Positions 25,544-37,490 of a stretch of DNA of 64,000 bases are shown here, one piece after another. Both the position numbers and the translations under genes were made by a program. This DNA is from Sclerodactyla briareus (Eukaryota; Echinodermata; Holothuroidea; Dendrochirotida; Sclerodactylidae). Position 1 is the stretch's first letter. Each line of letters opens with the position of its first letter. The notes beneath the pieces are model-generated. The model had not been told where the DNA came from. It searched no databases and worked only from the letters and a program-made list of their open reading frames with translations. The DNA lies in NCBI GenBank assembly GCA_026419785.1, contig JAODTK010005354.1, forward strand, positions 62,001 through 126,000, written 5' to 3'.

Positions 25544-25870
25544 ATGCTCACGAATAAAAACTGTTTAATACTGGACATCTATGGGTATCAAGAGCGTGGT
25601 TTGATGCATTCACACGAAGCGTCGAATGTGGAATACCAAGAGGTTTTGCAGGAGTCTGCTGAAAAAGCATTATGCCGGTTGTGTTACCATGGGGACAACA
25701 AACGCAAATCTCACCTTCTTCCGCAGTTCCGTCATATACGACAAAGATCTTTCTCTGTATTGAAGACATTACAGATTAGCGAAACAAGGCAAAAGACCAT
25801 TATAGCAAGAGGGCCCGGGAGAATGGTATTATTAAATCGATGTCGGATCCAATCTAAAATTATGGCTTGA
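25544..25870 (+). CDS. 108-codon open frame, unrecognised, doubtful
   Basis: Starts at ATG 25,544 and ends at TGA 25,868-25,870. The peptide is polar, with one C-x2-C pair (CRLC) but no partner pair to make a zinc finger. The inverted copy at about 33,470-33,800 is open over part of its length only on the opposite reading (33,427-33,765, minus, 112 codons), which starts in a different frame. I recognise no family and consider it likely non-coding. Confidence 0.12.
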   Translation: MLTNKNCLILDIYGYQERGLMHSHEASNVEYQEVLQESAEKALCRLCYHGDNKRKSHLLPQFRHIRQRSFSVLKTLQISETRQKTIIARGPGRMVLLNRCRIQSKIMA

Positions 25871-27892
25871 CATCATCTATACCATGCCCCATTATTACGG
25901 TTGTGGACTGGACGCCAATGATGGCTTACAAAAATATGGAGATACCCCTGATTCCTCCACACACACGTTATTCCATTTCTCTAGAGCTAACAATGATTCC
26001 GTCCAATCGATTTTATACCAAATGTTTTGATTGTCACTGACATGCATCCCCCTCTTCACAATAAGAAGGTCGGATACCTGTAAAGAGATAGACTCAATAA
26101 TACGTAAAGGAGATGGCCCTGGAAAAAAAATTGTTTTGCTCTCGATGTTAAACTTTAATGTTTGCTTGAAAATTGCAATAGCTGTGGAACTCCAAGTAAA
26201 ATAGTTAAGGGTCCCTTACTCCAAATAATCAACAAGATTGTACTTATACATGATGAGCAATGAACTGTATCCTCTTGGCACTACGTTAGTCTTCGGGTAC
26301 TCCCAGCTTCATCAAGGTCCAATTCAAATGCAAATTGAAAGTCTCCGCAACAACATTGTTAACAGGAAAAAATGTGACCCCGTAATTTGAATCTGCTATA
26401 ACAAAGAGGAACTATCTTATTAGATCCAGTATCGTATGCCTAAAAGATCTACGGAAATGGAGGGCCTAAAACATAACCGCCCCCTCTACTCGAGGTTGTC
26501 CCATGTGCATAGATAGTTTGCCCACTGCATCATGTGCCCAGACATTGTCATTACACAGAACGGCACGATGCGTTGACGCTCTGTTACACAGTCTACGTCT
26601 CAATGTGTCTTTGTATATAAGCAACATGCACCACTTCATATGGGGCTGCCGGAGCACCCGTGCATTTAACCCACCAATGTAATACCCACCGTTTATTGCA
26701 AGTTGAACTCAAAACTGTCCAACCAAAATGGACTCCCCTCATATTAATTAAACCATTGAAACTTGATGTAAACCGAAGGGAGGTAATACGTGACTGAACA
26801 TAGCATTATTTCTAATGTGATGATGGCTACAGGATAAAAAAACCACCCGGATAAGTGGGCATTCTACTGAACGAGGGTTCAGATTAATGGAGGTGAGTAA
26901 TCCCCCAGGGGAGATGTTGGAGCAAGCGAAGACAAAATTTAACAAAAATTAAAAAATTGACAGTATAAAGGAGGTAAGTAATCTATGATTCATTTCAGGT
27001 TCAGAGGGTAGTACGGCCTCCGGGACCATCCATTCACCTCCGGAAAACCTGCAGCTTGTTCCTCTGTTGTGAAGCGTCTGTACTCTAGACCTCCACCTCT
27101 TTTCCGCCAGTGTCTGCGCGGGGCGAGGGTCGTCGGGAAAAACACCTGTCCTTCAAGGAGCATGCAAAGAAAGACGTGAACTCCATACTCCCTCAGAGGA
27201 CGGTTCATATGCTTCACGCTGATTGATTCTTGAGAAAAAAAATGGCGGTGAACAACGATTGATAAACGCAACCAAAATGATCACATTATTTCGATGCGAA
27301 ATACGACAACTGGATCATACCCAAAAGTTAATACACATAAACGCTTGCAACGGCGAAACTCCAAATTATTGATATTGTATCTTTAAGGAAAAGTGCCAAC
27401 CTGTTCATTGAAACATGGATAATCCAAAATCGATCCGTGGAATAAAGATATAAAAAGTAATAACATTCAAAAGATTTATAGCCGGGTTTAGGAGGTGGAC
27501 ATCCTCGCTATCCCCTCAGTGGGCAAATCAGGATGATGCATGAGCAAACAGAAATCACGCCATGTGGAAATGTCCGGGAAAACTTTCACATTGAAAGTAA
27601 TATTAATTGACTCCGACAGCATGTACACGTATCTCTCCGCGGGACGTAATCTCGAGAGCAAGCTATACACGAGTGTTGGATAATTTATTCCATATGCTGG
27701 TTTGAATGAATCATGAATTAGAAACCTGTGTATATAAATATATACACAAAAAAATACGTATATACAATTGTAATATCGTTTATGTTAGACAGGTCAAACA
27801 CGTGATAACACGACGGTTTGTAAGGTGGTTGAAATTCGTTGTAAAAGAAGGACTGGTGATTACTTTCCTGGGCACCAATTGGTACCCACTGT
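25871..27892. other. Left-arm inner part without a gene
   Basis: No gene recognised. A 93-codon minus frame at 26,990-27,271 lacks a domain. The segment ends at 'cccactgt' (27,885-27,892), the last left-arm bases that match the right arm before AT-rich sequence begins. Confidence 0.5.
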
Positions 27893-28019
27893 TATATATA
27901 TTTTGGCTCATGACAAATGTTCAGCATGGATCTGGAAAACAATATTCCTGTGAAACACGACTGGCTATAACTGCCAATATTTGTCTAAGAATTGAACTGC
28001 AGGGCTCACACCCATGGTT

Positions 28020-28400
28020 TTGCTCAAATAACTTCAACCTTAGACATTTTGGGTCAAACTCTCACATGGATGAAATCGTTCTTGAACGGTTCTACTCATC
28101 AGCGTGAAGGCACCTCTTGGAATTTTCTCACCGGGGGTCCCCAAACGACACTGCTCATAAGTCACAGGTTCGTTCCTGTTTGGAATATTGCTCTCCGGTT
28201 TGGGTTTCACAAGCCTCTATCTGATGTTGAGAACATTGCGAAGCTGTCTTCCCTGAAAAGTGTTAACTTTTGTAATCGAGTTCCTTCGTTGTACCCAACA
28301 ATTCGCAATTGTACTGTGAAATACTCTTTTAGCTCCTTTAGCTCAATGTTTCTATTGGTCTGCTCTCGGAAATTGTTGACATTCCGTCAACTTTCATTTC
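28020..28400 (+). mobile_element. LINE reverse-transcriptase C-terminal fragment in spacer
   Basis: One frame reads 'HKSQVRSCLEYCSPVWVSQA' (28,157-28,216), the conserved 'VRS.LEYCSPVW' motif that follows the RT fingers/palm in CR1/Jockey-type non-LTR retrotransposons. In another frame just upstream, 'LDILGQTLTW' (about 28,046-28,075) resembles 'LGV.LTWD' that precedes it. The piece is frameshifted and truncated, without endonuclease, YADD core or 3' tail that I can define. It is a decayed retrotransposon fragment; whether its frameshifts are real is uncertain. Confidence 0.6.
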
Positions 28401-29223
28401 CAACTCTGTGATTTAAAATGTCCTGTTTTAGTGCTGTTGATTTCAGATTCCTTCTTTTTCATTTCCCAGTAACTCTTTCTTCGATGTCAGGCAGTATATG
28501 CTGATCAGTTGATGCCCAAGAGATATCATCAGCGTAATATAGGTCTACAGGGCAAAAGGTTGCTGGTGGTATTAGTTGCGCTGTGGTTGTGTTAGATCAA
28601 CTAATTGAGATGGCAGGATAACTGCATCAATGTCATTGTTATAGAAATTAATGCGCTTGCAGTGTTCACTTGTGGTGACCCAATTTTAGCCCTAAAACGA
28701 TGTCCTAGTTTGGATTTTAATCGAGCGGAGTAGGGAAAATTGTCATAGCAGTGATATCCGATGAAGTTGTCGTTTTCAATATTGTACGAATATCCTCTTT
28801 GAAGTTTCATATACACATTTATTTGTCTGTTTGCCAGTCAGTCCTTCTTTCCGTCCATCCATCCGTACGTGAGTCCGTCCGTTCATTATCCATTCCTACT
28901 GTAATACCGAAAATACTGAAAAATAAATTACATTTGCATTACAAGACTAAGCGGGTCTTGCGGAAATCTCTGAAAAATTACTCATTCGGAAGGGAAAACA
29001 GTGAGAATGACAGTGAGGGTCGCAAGCCTTGCGGTCACCAATTTGTACAGTGGAGGCAGGCTTTAGAATTCTCGTTGATAACTCCGCTGTCACATAGCAG
29101 TTTGGGTTACACAAATGTGCAGATATATATCAAAAGTCGTCGTCATTTCGGGAATTCGTAAATGAGCTTTCCAATAATCCATCCATGCTCTATATGAGGA
29201 CAGGCATATAGAATAAACAGCGA

Positions 29224-29263
29224 TACTACTACTACTATACTACTCATGAATAATAATAATAAT
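29224..29263. repeat. (TAC)n / (AAT)n microsatellite
   Basis: Adjacent short trinucleotide runs, TAC-type then AAT-type, in the spacer. Confidence 0.85.
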
Positions 29264-29679
29264 ACGTTCGTTGTACGTGAGATTACAGGTCAGCCCCATG
29301 TACATTGACAATAGTTTGGCGCCAGAGAGGATGACAGTCGAAACGGAATTATATTAGGACATGAATTACAGCTGCTCGAATATGTTGCGGGCAATCCGCG
29401 GGGGTCCCATGTCTGGAATTCAATATTGACTGACATGGTTGCTATTCACACAACGTGGTACTTTTTATTTGCATGTATTGGACAATGCTTGCCTGGAAAG
29501 CCATCATGAGGTTCACAGCGCACGAAGTTTTCATTTTGAAATGTTGAATTTTAGTAATGAATGTTGGCATTTTCTCACAAACCACAACGATTTGGTAACA
29601 TAATTAGTGACAACATCCAGAGAAAAATATCCGGAAACAATTGATGGAGACATCTAAACAGATAAGGACTATTAATTTC

Positions 29680-29742
29680 TAATACGTTAGGTTAGACAGG
29701 TTGAAACACGTGATAACACGGACGGTTTGTAGATGTGGTTGT
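29680..29742 (+). repeat. Direct second copy of left-arm bases 27,772-27,830
   Basis: Shares 'gttagacaggt', 'aaacacgtgataacacg' and 'acggtttgta' with the left arm in the same orientation. Together with the right-arm version (about 29,915-29,990, inverted) it flanks the (AT)n tract as a small local inverted repeat. It marks the likely true axis of the palindrome. Confidence 0.8.
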
Positions 29743-29748
29743 GGTATA

Positions 29749-29776
29749 TATAAAGATATATATATATTATATTATA

Positions 29777-29842
<66 letters not shown>

Positions 29843-29876
29843 GATATTATAGATATATATAGAGATATATATAATA
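29749..29876. repeat. (AT)n tract at the palindrome axis
   Basis: About 128 bp of nearly pure AT dinucleotides with a few G interruptions, self-complementary and able to extrude as a cruciform. Frames of Ile-Tyr repeats across it are artefacts. AT-rich centres are known from unstable human palindromes (PATRRs); the comparison is an analogy only. Confidence 0.95.
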
Positions 29877-30211
29877 TTCACAGTGGAGGTACCCCAATTG
29901 GTGCCAGGAAAAAACGAATTCAAACAACATCTACAAAACCGTATCGTGTTAAGCACGGTTTTACTGTCGAAAATGAACGATATTATTAGAATTGTATCTA
30001 CGTTTTTCTTGTGATACTGTATATACACAGATTTCTAATTCATAATTCATTCAAAGCCAAGCATATGAATAAATTATCCGACACCCCGTGTAGAGCTTGC
30101 CCGAGAATGCAGTCTCGCTGAGAGATACGCGTACATGCTGTCGGAGTCAATTAATATTACTTTCAATGTGAAGGTTTTCATGGACTTTTCCACATGGCGT
30201 TGAATTTTCTG

Positions 30212-31595
30212 CGTTTTGTTGTTTTTTTCCGTCATTGTTTATTGGACTCTTTATGACAGTTGAAAACACGGTACAGAATAAATATTATATATATATTCCA
30301 TATTATGTAATGGGGAGAGACAAGATAATTAGAGGAGCAAACACTCAAATAATAATCTTTATTTTGCAGCAGTCAGTAAAGAAACGTATATTTTCTTGAC
30401 AATAAATGCATCTGTACGGTACCGGAAACCACTGCGATGCCGAGAGGAAATTTTATTTACGAAGGGTAGGTAATTTGGCTTTACGACTGTGCATGCTATT
30501 CATGCACAAGTTAGTTGAAGAGTGAACGATGATGGCTTTATACAGTTTGTATGACTCAAAAGGATGCTGGGGTTGTTTGTCTCGTAAACAGACTATTCTT
30601 CCACTCTAAGGAGAAGAATGATTGAATTTTGATAAAATTCCCTTAACTGAGGGCGTTTTTTCGATTCAATTTTTCCTCTGTATAATAATATTTGATTAAA
30701 AAGATTAGAAGTTGTAAGAGTGTTTTGAGAGCAATTTATAGCCGAAACAAACATGCTCTTGGTTAGAGAAAACAAACTGGACACCAAGCAATTGCTGTTC
30801 AACATTCAGGGATAGGAGGCGGAGGTTTGCTGCAACGGGCCCAAACAAAAATGTTCAATGGTTTCATCATGCTCTTTACAAAACGTACAAGCATGCATTT
30901 GCCATTGACTCATGCGAACAAGAACGGCAATCGTACCAATTGATTCTATGGAGAAATTTGATTGGAAAAATACCTAAGTTTGCTTCCTCTTATTGATATT
31001 GACTGGGATTTTGAAAATGATATTCACTTAGTTGCCACATCTGGGAAATTCCAAATTACACGTGGTCACATTGAAATGAAATTGTAATTAAAGTTGCGCC
31101 TCAACCGGCTAATAAACATGCTGGGACCCCCAGATATCTTTTTTTAAATAGCTCTTCTGTGTCCATCCGTGCTCCTCTTCAACTGTTTAAGTATGCTTCC
31201 AAGGCGATGGATAGCTTTATTGATACCAAAATGATAAGGTGAAAGGAAAAGTCATTGCAACCAAACGCCCGTTTGAAGTATCAAACGGGCGCGGAGATCC
31301 GTCTTCGTTTAGGAAACTTTCACAATACACGATGTTGTTATATGACATGTGTCTTGTAAATACGTACACTGTGTCACTAATGAATGGTTATTCCAAACTT
31401 TTCACACCAAGAGTCACAAGGCGGTTGCCTGAAATAAACATAGCCACCCCAAAGTTGCAAACATTCATAATAAGTATCTACAGTATTGTGTCTGATTGAA
31501 TGAAATCACACTTGAACAGAAATGTTCCACCAAATGTTTGCAAGTGGAATCGAAATATAATTTCCATGGTCAGTTCGTAGAGTTCTAGAGATCGA
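30212..31595 (-). mobile_element. 5'-truncated LINE insertion (L1/Tx1-like), right arm only
   Basis: The two arms match up to 'ttttctg' (ending about 30,211) and resume at 'gttctg' (from about 31,596), so about 1.38 kb is extra in the right arm, with a TTCTG pentamer on both sides as a possible target-site duplication. Read on minus, the low-coordinate end looks like a retroposed 3' end: 'caataaac' (about 30,237-30,244), then an A-rich tail (30,215-30,233). Upstream, 'CTFCKEHDETIEHF' (about 30,855-30,896) matches the C-x2-C zinc-knuckle 'CTFC..E.ETI.HLF' at the end of L1/Tx1-type ORF2, and a Lys/Tyr-rich tail follows. Several frame breaks are present. The clade is less certain than the LINE identity. 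Confidence 0.55.
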
Positions 31596-33096
31596 GTTCT
31601 GTTTGCTCATGCAGTCCATGGCCTGATTTGCCCACGGAGGGGATAGCGAGGATGTCCATCCTCCAAATCCGCAGGCTATAATCTCTGAATTTAATTACTT
31701 TATGTACTTTATTCCACGGAATACGATTGTGATTATTCATTGTCAATGAACAGGTGGCACTTTTTCCTTGAAAGAATACAATATCAATAATTGAGTTTCG
31801 CCGTGGCACGTTTAGGGTTATGAACTTGGGTATGACCCAGTTGTCGTATTTCGCATCGATCGAATAAGTGTGATCATTGGTTTCGTTTATTCAATCGTGG
31901 TAACCGCATTTTTTTATCAAAGACATACAGCAGTGAAGCAATAATGAAACCCATCTCTGAGGGAGTAGTAAGTATGAGTACGTCTGGTCTTTGAAGCTCC
32001 TTGAAGGACGGGGTTTTCCCGACGACCCTCGCCCGCGCAGATCCTGGCGGAAAAAGGTGGAGCGTCTAGAGTACAGACGCTTCCCACGAGAGGAACAAAG
32101 CCTGAGGGTTTTCCGGAGGTGAATGGAGAATGGTCCGGGAGGCCGTACTTACGCCTGAACAGAATGAGATCATAGATTACGTACCTGCCTTTGAAGGTAT
32201 AATTTGGTTTAAATTTGTTTCGCTTTGGCTCCACATCTCCCTGGGAGATTGATCTAACTCCATTATCTGCCACTCGCTTCAGTAATTATGCCCATATTAT
32301 CTGGGTTGTTTGTTTTTGATCCTGTATCCGCACATAAGGAATAATGCATTGTCAGCACCGTAGTACCTTCCCTTCGGTTAATTTCAATTTCAGTTTTAAT
32401 ATTAGGGGATTCCATTTGTTTTGAAGGTTTGAGTTTCAATGGCAATAACGGGGTATTACAATTGGTGGTTACAATGCCCAAGGGTGCTCCGGCCAGCCCA
32501 TAGGAAGAGGGGTGCATTGTTGCTTATTACAAGACCCATTGGGACATAGACTGTGTACAAGAATCGTCAACGCATCGTGACTCCGTAATGACAATGTCTG
32601 GGCCCCATGAAGGCAGTGGCAAACTATCTCGGCACCTGGGACACATCGAGTAGAGGGGGGTGGCGGTTAGTTTGGCCTAGCATTTCCTAGAACTTTTAGG
32701 CGATACGATACTGGATCTAACTAAGATAGTTCCTCTTTTATAGCAAAGATTTCAAATACGGGTCCCATTTTTTCCTGTGACCAATGTTGTGCGGAGGCTT
32801 CAATTTGCATTTGATGTGCGAACTGATGAAGCTGGGAGTAACCGAAAGACAAACGTTAGTGCAAGAGCAGACTGTTCATTGCTCAGTCATGTATAAGTAA
32901 AATCTTGTTGATTATTTGGAGAGGGACCCTTAACTATTTTACTTGGAGTTCCAAACAGCTATTGAATTTGCAGCAAACATGAGAAGTTTAAACATTCGAG
33001 AGCAAACATTTTTTTTTTTCCAAGGGCCATCTCCGTGACCGTATTATTGAGTCTGATCCTCTTCACAGTAATCGACCTTCTTATTGTGAAGAGGAT
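31596..33096. other. Right-arm stretch without a gene
   Basis: Inverted copy of about 26,040-27,550. No gene recognised. Frames at 31,917-32,273 and 32,263-32,517 do not correspond to the left-arm frames. Confidence 0.5.
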
Positions 33097-33432
33097 GATG
33101 TCAGTAACAATTCAACACATTTGGTTATAAAAATCGATTGGACGAAATCATTGTTAGCATCTAGAGAAATGGAGAAAACGTGTGTGGAGGAATTAAGGGG
33201 TATTCCATAAAATCATTTTTGGAAAGCCGTCAGTGCGTCAGTCTACAACCTCTTATGTAACGGGATTGCAGTCATGTGACAATCAAAACATTGGTATAAA
33301 ATCGATGGACGAATCATTGTTGCTCTAGAGAAATGCGAGAGAAAGAAACGGTGTTGTGGAGGAAGAAGGAATAGGAATCAAGGGGTTATCTCCATATTTT
33401 TTAAAGGCCATAATTGGACGTTCAGTCTACAA
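33097..33432. repeat. Tandem duplication, unit about 170 bp, right arm only
   Basis: Phrases 'ataaaa.tcgatgg.acgaa.tcattgtt', 'tctagagaaatg.gag', 'gtgt.gtggagga' and 'cagtctacaacc' occur twice, at about 33,097-33,255 and 33,275-33,432. The left arm has one copy, inverted, at about 25,893-26,043. The two copies differ by many small indels. Confidence 0.75.
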
Positions 33433-36400
33433 CCGAATAATGAGGGCAGGGTATAGATGATGGCAAGCATAATTTAGATGGGATCCGATCAATTTATACC
33501 ATTCTCCAGGCCTCTGGGTAAGATCTATTGCCTTGTTTCCGCTAATCTGTATGTCTGCAATACAGAGAAAGAGAAGAGGTTTCCGTATATGACGGAAATG
33601 CGGAAGCAGTGAGATTGTTTGTTTTTCCCTATGGTAACACACCAGGAGTAATGATTTTTTCAGCAGACTCCTGCAAAACCTCTGGTATTCCGATTCGAAT
33701 AGCTTCGTTGTGAAGGCATCAACCACGCCCTTGACACATAGAGGTCCAGTAGTTAACGTTTTCATTAGTGAGCCTTCTCTTCGGAAGAAAATTATTGGTG
33801 TCCAATTCTTCGTTCAATGCTGATTATAAAAATTGCACATGGGTTGTTGGCTAGTCGTTTTGAAAGATATGTTCAGGAGGAATCATCGAAAGGTTGGTTT
33901 TACAAAATAGAATTTATTGAGGAGAAATTAACGTTTCGGATTACACTCACACAAAAGTGGCACACAGGTTTCTTTGTTTCATCGACTCCGAAGAAGTTTC
34001 GAAAGTTTTTACCAGACCACCTCCAAGTTATTGGGTTGAAGAGAGAGAAACAGAGTTGGATATAACAATGTATTGTTCTGTAAATTCAGATACGACAAAA
34101 TCAAAATTAGTGGGTTGAATGAGTAAAGTGTGAGACTGAGGGACCGGGGAATTGGATGGAAATATGGGTCTTGTTATTTGATTTGCGGTATGGAGGAAGG
34201 GTTTTCTTGAGTAGTATATCGGAACCGATATTTGTAAAATATCCCGGAACGCATTGTAGTAACGTGTTTTCGGGCGATTGTGGCTTGAGAATTTCAAACT
34301 TTGAGGAAAGTAACTGCGTTAAGACCGAATGTCTTATCATCAGTTGTAGCTGTAGTAAGCTTAACATTAATTCTTATTACTCTATATTTGGGTATCATAA
34401 CAGCAATTTCGAGAAATAAAAATTACCTTTATAGTTGAAACTGAAACGAGGAAAACAGTAAGTGTTTGTGTGCCTTTCTGTAAGGCTCAGAATAATTATT
34501 GTACCACTCTGAGGACTGACGGTACATTATGATATCACTTTTTTTGTACTGATTAAGCTATGTCTTTACTTTGCACTGATAAGACTATGTTTATGTTCAC
34601 TTAATTTATTTATTTATTCATTTATTTATTTAGCAATGTACTTGCAAGTGATATTATGGGAGTGAGTATGTGGGAGGAGGTTAATATGAATGTCGAGAAG
34701 ATGAAGAAGCAAGTTGATCCGTCCGTAAAATAAAATATTAATTTTACCTGGCTTGCTGTTACTTTAATAAACGATGTTCTGTACGCTGGAAGATATCTGG
34801 TCTTCTTATCATATTCTGGAGATAAGGTCCGAAGTTCATGTTTTAGCGTGTTATTAGCGGGGTTTACTGCCAACATGGAGAAGGGACCCACAAACACGAA
34901 CATTGATATGGCTATGCTTCCTTTTCAGTAAACGGTACATTTTTACTCTAATTTATTACGATAGCAACTAATAGACTTTATCTGAGAAGTAAGAAAACCT
35001 GGCAGCAATCTGCTCTGGGTTATTTATATTACATTCCCCCGTTATTGTTAATCCCGTACGTCACGCTGGATCCTTGGAAACGGTTACTCCCAAATGTAAT
35101 AGTTTCATGTTATGTTCTTTGCGGATGATTCTTACCCGGTGTTCATGATATTCAATAATTCTGATTGTAGAGCAATTTCTATTGTGAACTATTGTATCTT
35201 CGGTTTATACATTGGACCAACTAGCAGTCCAGTAGTATGTCTTGTTCAAGGACAATGACGAAGGACAGAACGGAAAAAAGTGCCGATCTGAAATATATAT
35301 CTGATTATAATATAGTCAAACTTCCCGATTACGCTCAAAATTTCGTCTCGTTAGATTACAGTGTTGACTTTTCGCCATGGCATATATATAACATAGGGAT
35401 GTGATGAGAGGACATTTTGTTAGAACCCTCTTTGTGGATTTTCCAAGAGCGTATAACACCATTGTTCACAACACGGGCCAGCAGAGGTCCAAATGGATTG
35501 CCTCAGAAGAACGGCCAGCGTATCATCAGTCAAACTCCGCTGCAAGACCTTTGCTTCCAGCAGGTTATCCAGAGGAAAACCCATAAGATCAGCGGCGACC
35601 TGCAGGGACCGACACTTTATTACATATTTTACCACTATAGCATAGCTGGGTGCCGACTCAAAACAAACCTCCCAGGTTTTCGGGCCGTCACTTAATTCAA
35701 AACTTCTTCATACCATGAGGTAATGATGGCTAAGGTTCTTTTTCTTCAATAAGTTTCAAATATTTTAGGAAATGTTTGGATCTAAAAATCGACTTGTAGT
35801 GGATGTTCATTTCATTGTTCGTTGGGTAAAATACAACGAATCGCCCCCTGCGGTAATTAGGTCATTTCTTATCAATGTAATTGGTTTTAGCTTCCCTCTA
35901 ATCTAAGGACGAGGCGCGGTCAATAGCGGATTGTCTCACATATCCTGAAGTCCGCTTAAGTGGAAATGTGCGCCGTAACCCACGAAAACAGGAAAGCAAC
36001 AAAGGAAGCATCGCGGACGACGAAAAACGAACGAAACTTGCTACTGTAGTTCTCTCTCATATCACAGAGTACTCTATCAGTAGCACGACTGTACGAGGAA
36101 TTACACTTTATGAGATGCCTTTAATATATGAAGGGGATTAAAGGGAAACCCTATTGTGAGATTGACCCGTGGGCATTATGAGAGTAAAAATCCCGTTGAA
36201 TGAAAGACGAGATGGCAAAATCAAGTCTGTTCACCCCAGCTGATATTGAGTCATGACTGTTAGGAAACGAAAAATCGGCAAATAGTGAATTATCTCTTAT
36301 TCCTAAATCGCCAACATAACAAGAGGAGCATATCTAGGGGTGCAGAGGTATCATCGACACGTGTGGAAACTATTCAGTCGTTTCTACCTGCTTACTATTT

Positions 36401-37025
36401 CGCGGAGGCACACAGACTAGATTGCATCAAATCTGTGTGAAAAACAGCCGCCCCCCCCAAAAAAAAATATCCATATTCATAGAAATTTCAGAGGAGAATC
36501 ACTCATAAATGCTGGGAAAACCATGTTTCGATTTGCTGTTTGTACCGTCTCCAGAAAACATTTCAGGTCGTTTCCAATTTGTAAATATACTGGAGACAGA
36601 ACAGATTGTCAGAAATTCCAAAGTTTCCCCCCTTAAAATCCACATTTGGGGTAATTTTGGGCTGGTGCATAGGGGAAAAGTGTAACTGTGCCTATTTACA
36701 TGGCTGCAAAGTTTAAATTTGCAGCAATTGAAATCACTCCAATTTTCTTATTGTCTCCGGCAGTAGGTGTTTTGTGAATATTTAGGCGTGTGAGAAATTC
36801 TACTATGTCCAGCCGCTTCAAAATAGAGATATGTGCGAATATCATCGAAAATTTGACAGACGCGCAAAACACACACCAAAACATACAACACGAACACAAG
36901 CGAAAACACAAACGGACACTCTCGCGATTGCACCTCATTGCTGGTTCACCCGGCACATCATGAAAACCCCACTAACAAGTACCATCAGTGGATAGTTCTA
37001 ACCACCACTATGGTTTACCATCTCA
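33433..37025. other. Right-arm stretch without a gene; (TTTA)n
   Basis: Inverted copy of about 22,370-25,890. A (TTTA)n microsatellite lies at 34,603-34,632. No gene recognised; short frames differ from those on the left arm. Confidence 0.5.
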
Positions 37026-37060
37026 ACCGTTGCTATCCGTTGCTATGGCAACTAGCAACA
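37026..37060. promoter_or_regulatory. RFX X-box-like palindrome (right arm)
   Basis: 'gttgctatggcaac' (37,039-37,052) also fits the RFX X-box consensus, preceded by 'gttgctatcc'. It is the inverted partner of the left-arm site at 22,331-22,365 but matches the consensus through different bases. No adjacent gene. Confidence 0.35.
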
Positions 37061-37490
37061 ATTGTATATAGGTGAAATAGTAAACTGACTGCAATATCTT
37101 ATCCGGCCCTTTAGGCCGATGAGATAAAAATTAACCCTACCAAATACTTAAAGAGGATTGTTTCGTCTGCTAGGTTCCAGCGAAAAGCGACGGCGGAATT
37201 TTACATAACCGGTCTCGACAAAATATCGTAATGTGCAGCACAAAACTCGGTATTATTCGGTCACATACTTTCAAAATTAAGCGCATGCACTGCAGCACAC
37301 AGTGTAGTAGACAAAGCCAAATAAACCTCGCCCAAAGATAGGAATGGGCGTTCAGATTCTAGAAGAAAAATCCCCCTTACATGACGACAATCCATCTTTA
37401 ATAGCCCTCAACATTCCAAAAATCAAAACAGCAAGTTGTACTACAGATTATATGGTCGCTCATCAGATCTCGCTGTAGGGTTGCGTAGGG

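Larger units (their letters stand above)
12452..27892 (+). repeat. Left arm of giant inverted repeat (about 15.4 kb)
   Basis: This whole stretch recurs in reverse complement at 29,880-48,710. Anchor pairs seen by reading both strands: 12,452-12,475 with 48,686-48,710; 16,597-16,620 with 45,245-45,269; 22,331-22,365 with about 37,028-37,052; 23,645-23,665 with 35,697-35,718; 24,711-24,730 with 34,603-34,632; 27,000-27,060 with 32,100-32,160; 27,500-27,555 with 31,597-31,655; 27,549-27,892 with 29,880-30,216. The outer homology stops abruptly at 'ctaagaaggg' (12,452). Single-base indels are frequent. The arm contains tandem repeats, a GC-rich block, a LINE fragment and long anonymous sequence, but no convincing gene. 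Confidence 0.95.
27893..29879. other. Spacer between the inverted-repeat arms (about 2.0 kb)
   Basis: This is the unpaired part of the palindrome. It holds a LINE fragment (28,020-28,400), short microsatellites (TCCG/TCCA-rich near 28,850-28,880; TAC/AAT at 29,224-29,263), a second, direct copy of left-arm bases 27,772-27,830 at 29,680-29,742, and an (AT)n tract. The symmetry axis is probably inside the (AT)n tract, with the rest of the spacer inserted into the left side. That last point is inference. Confidence 0.8.

Noticed and set aside
29783-30028. Ile-Tyr repeat open frame
   Set aside because: Direct product of the (AT)n tract.
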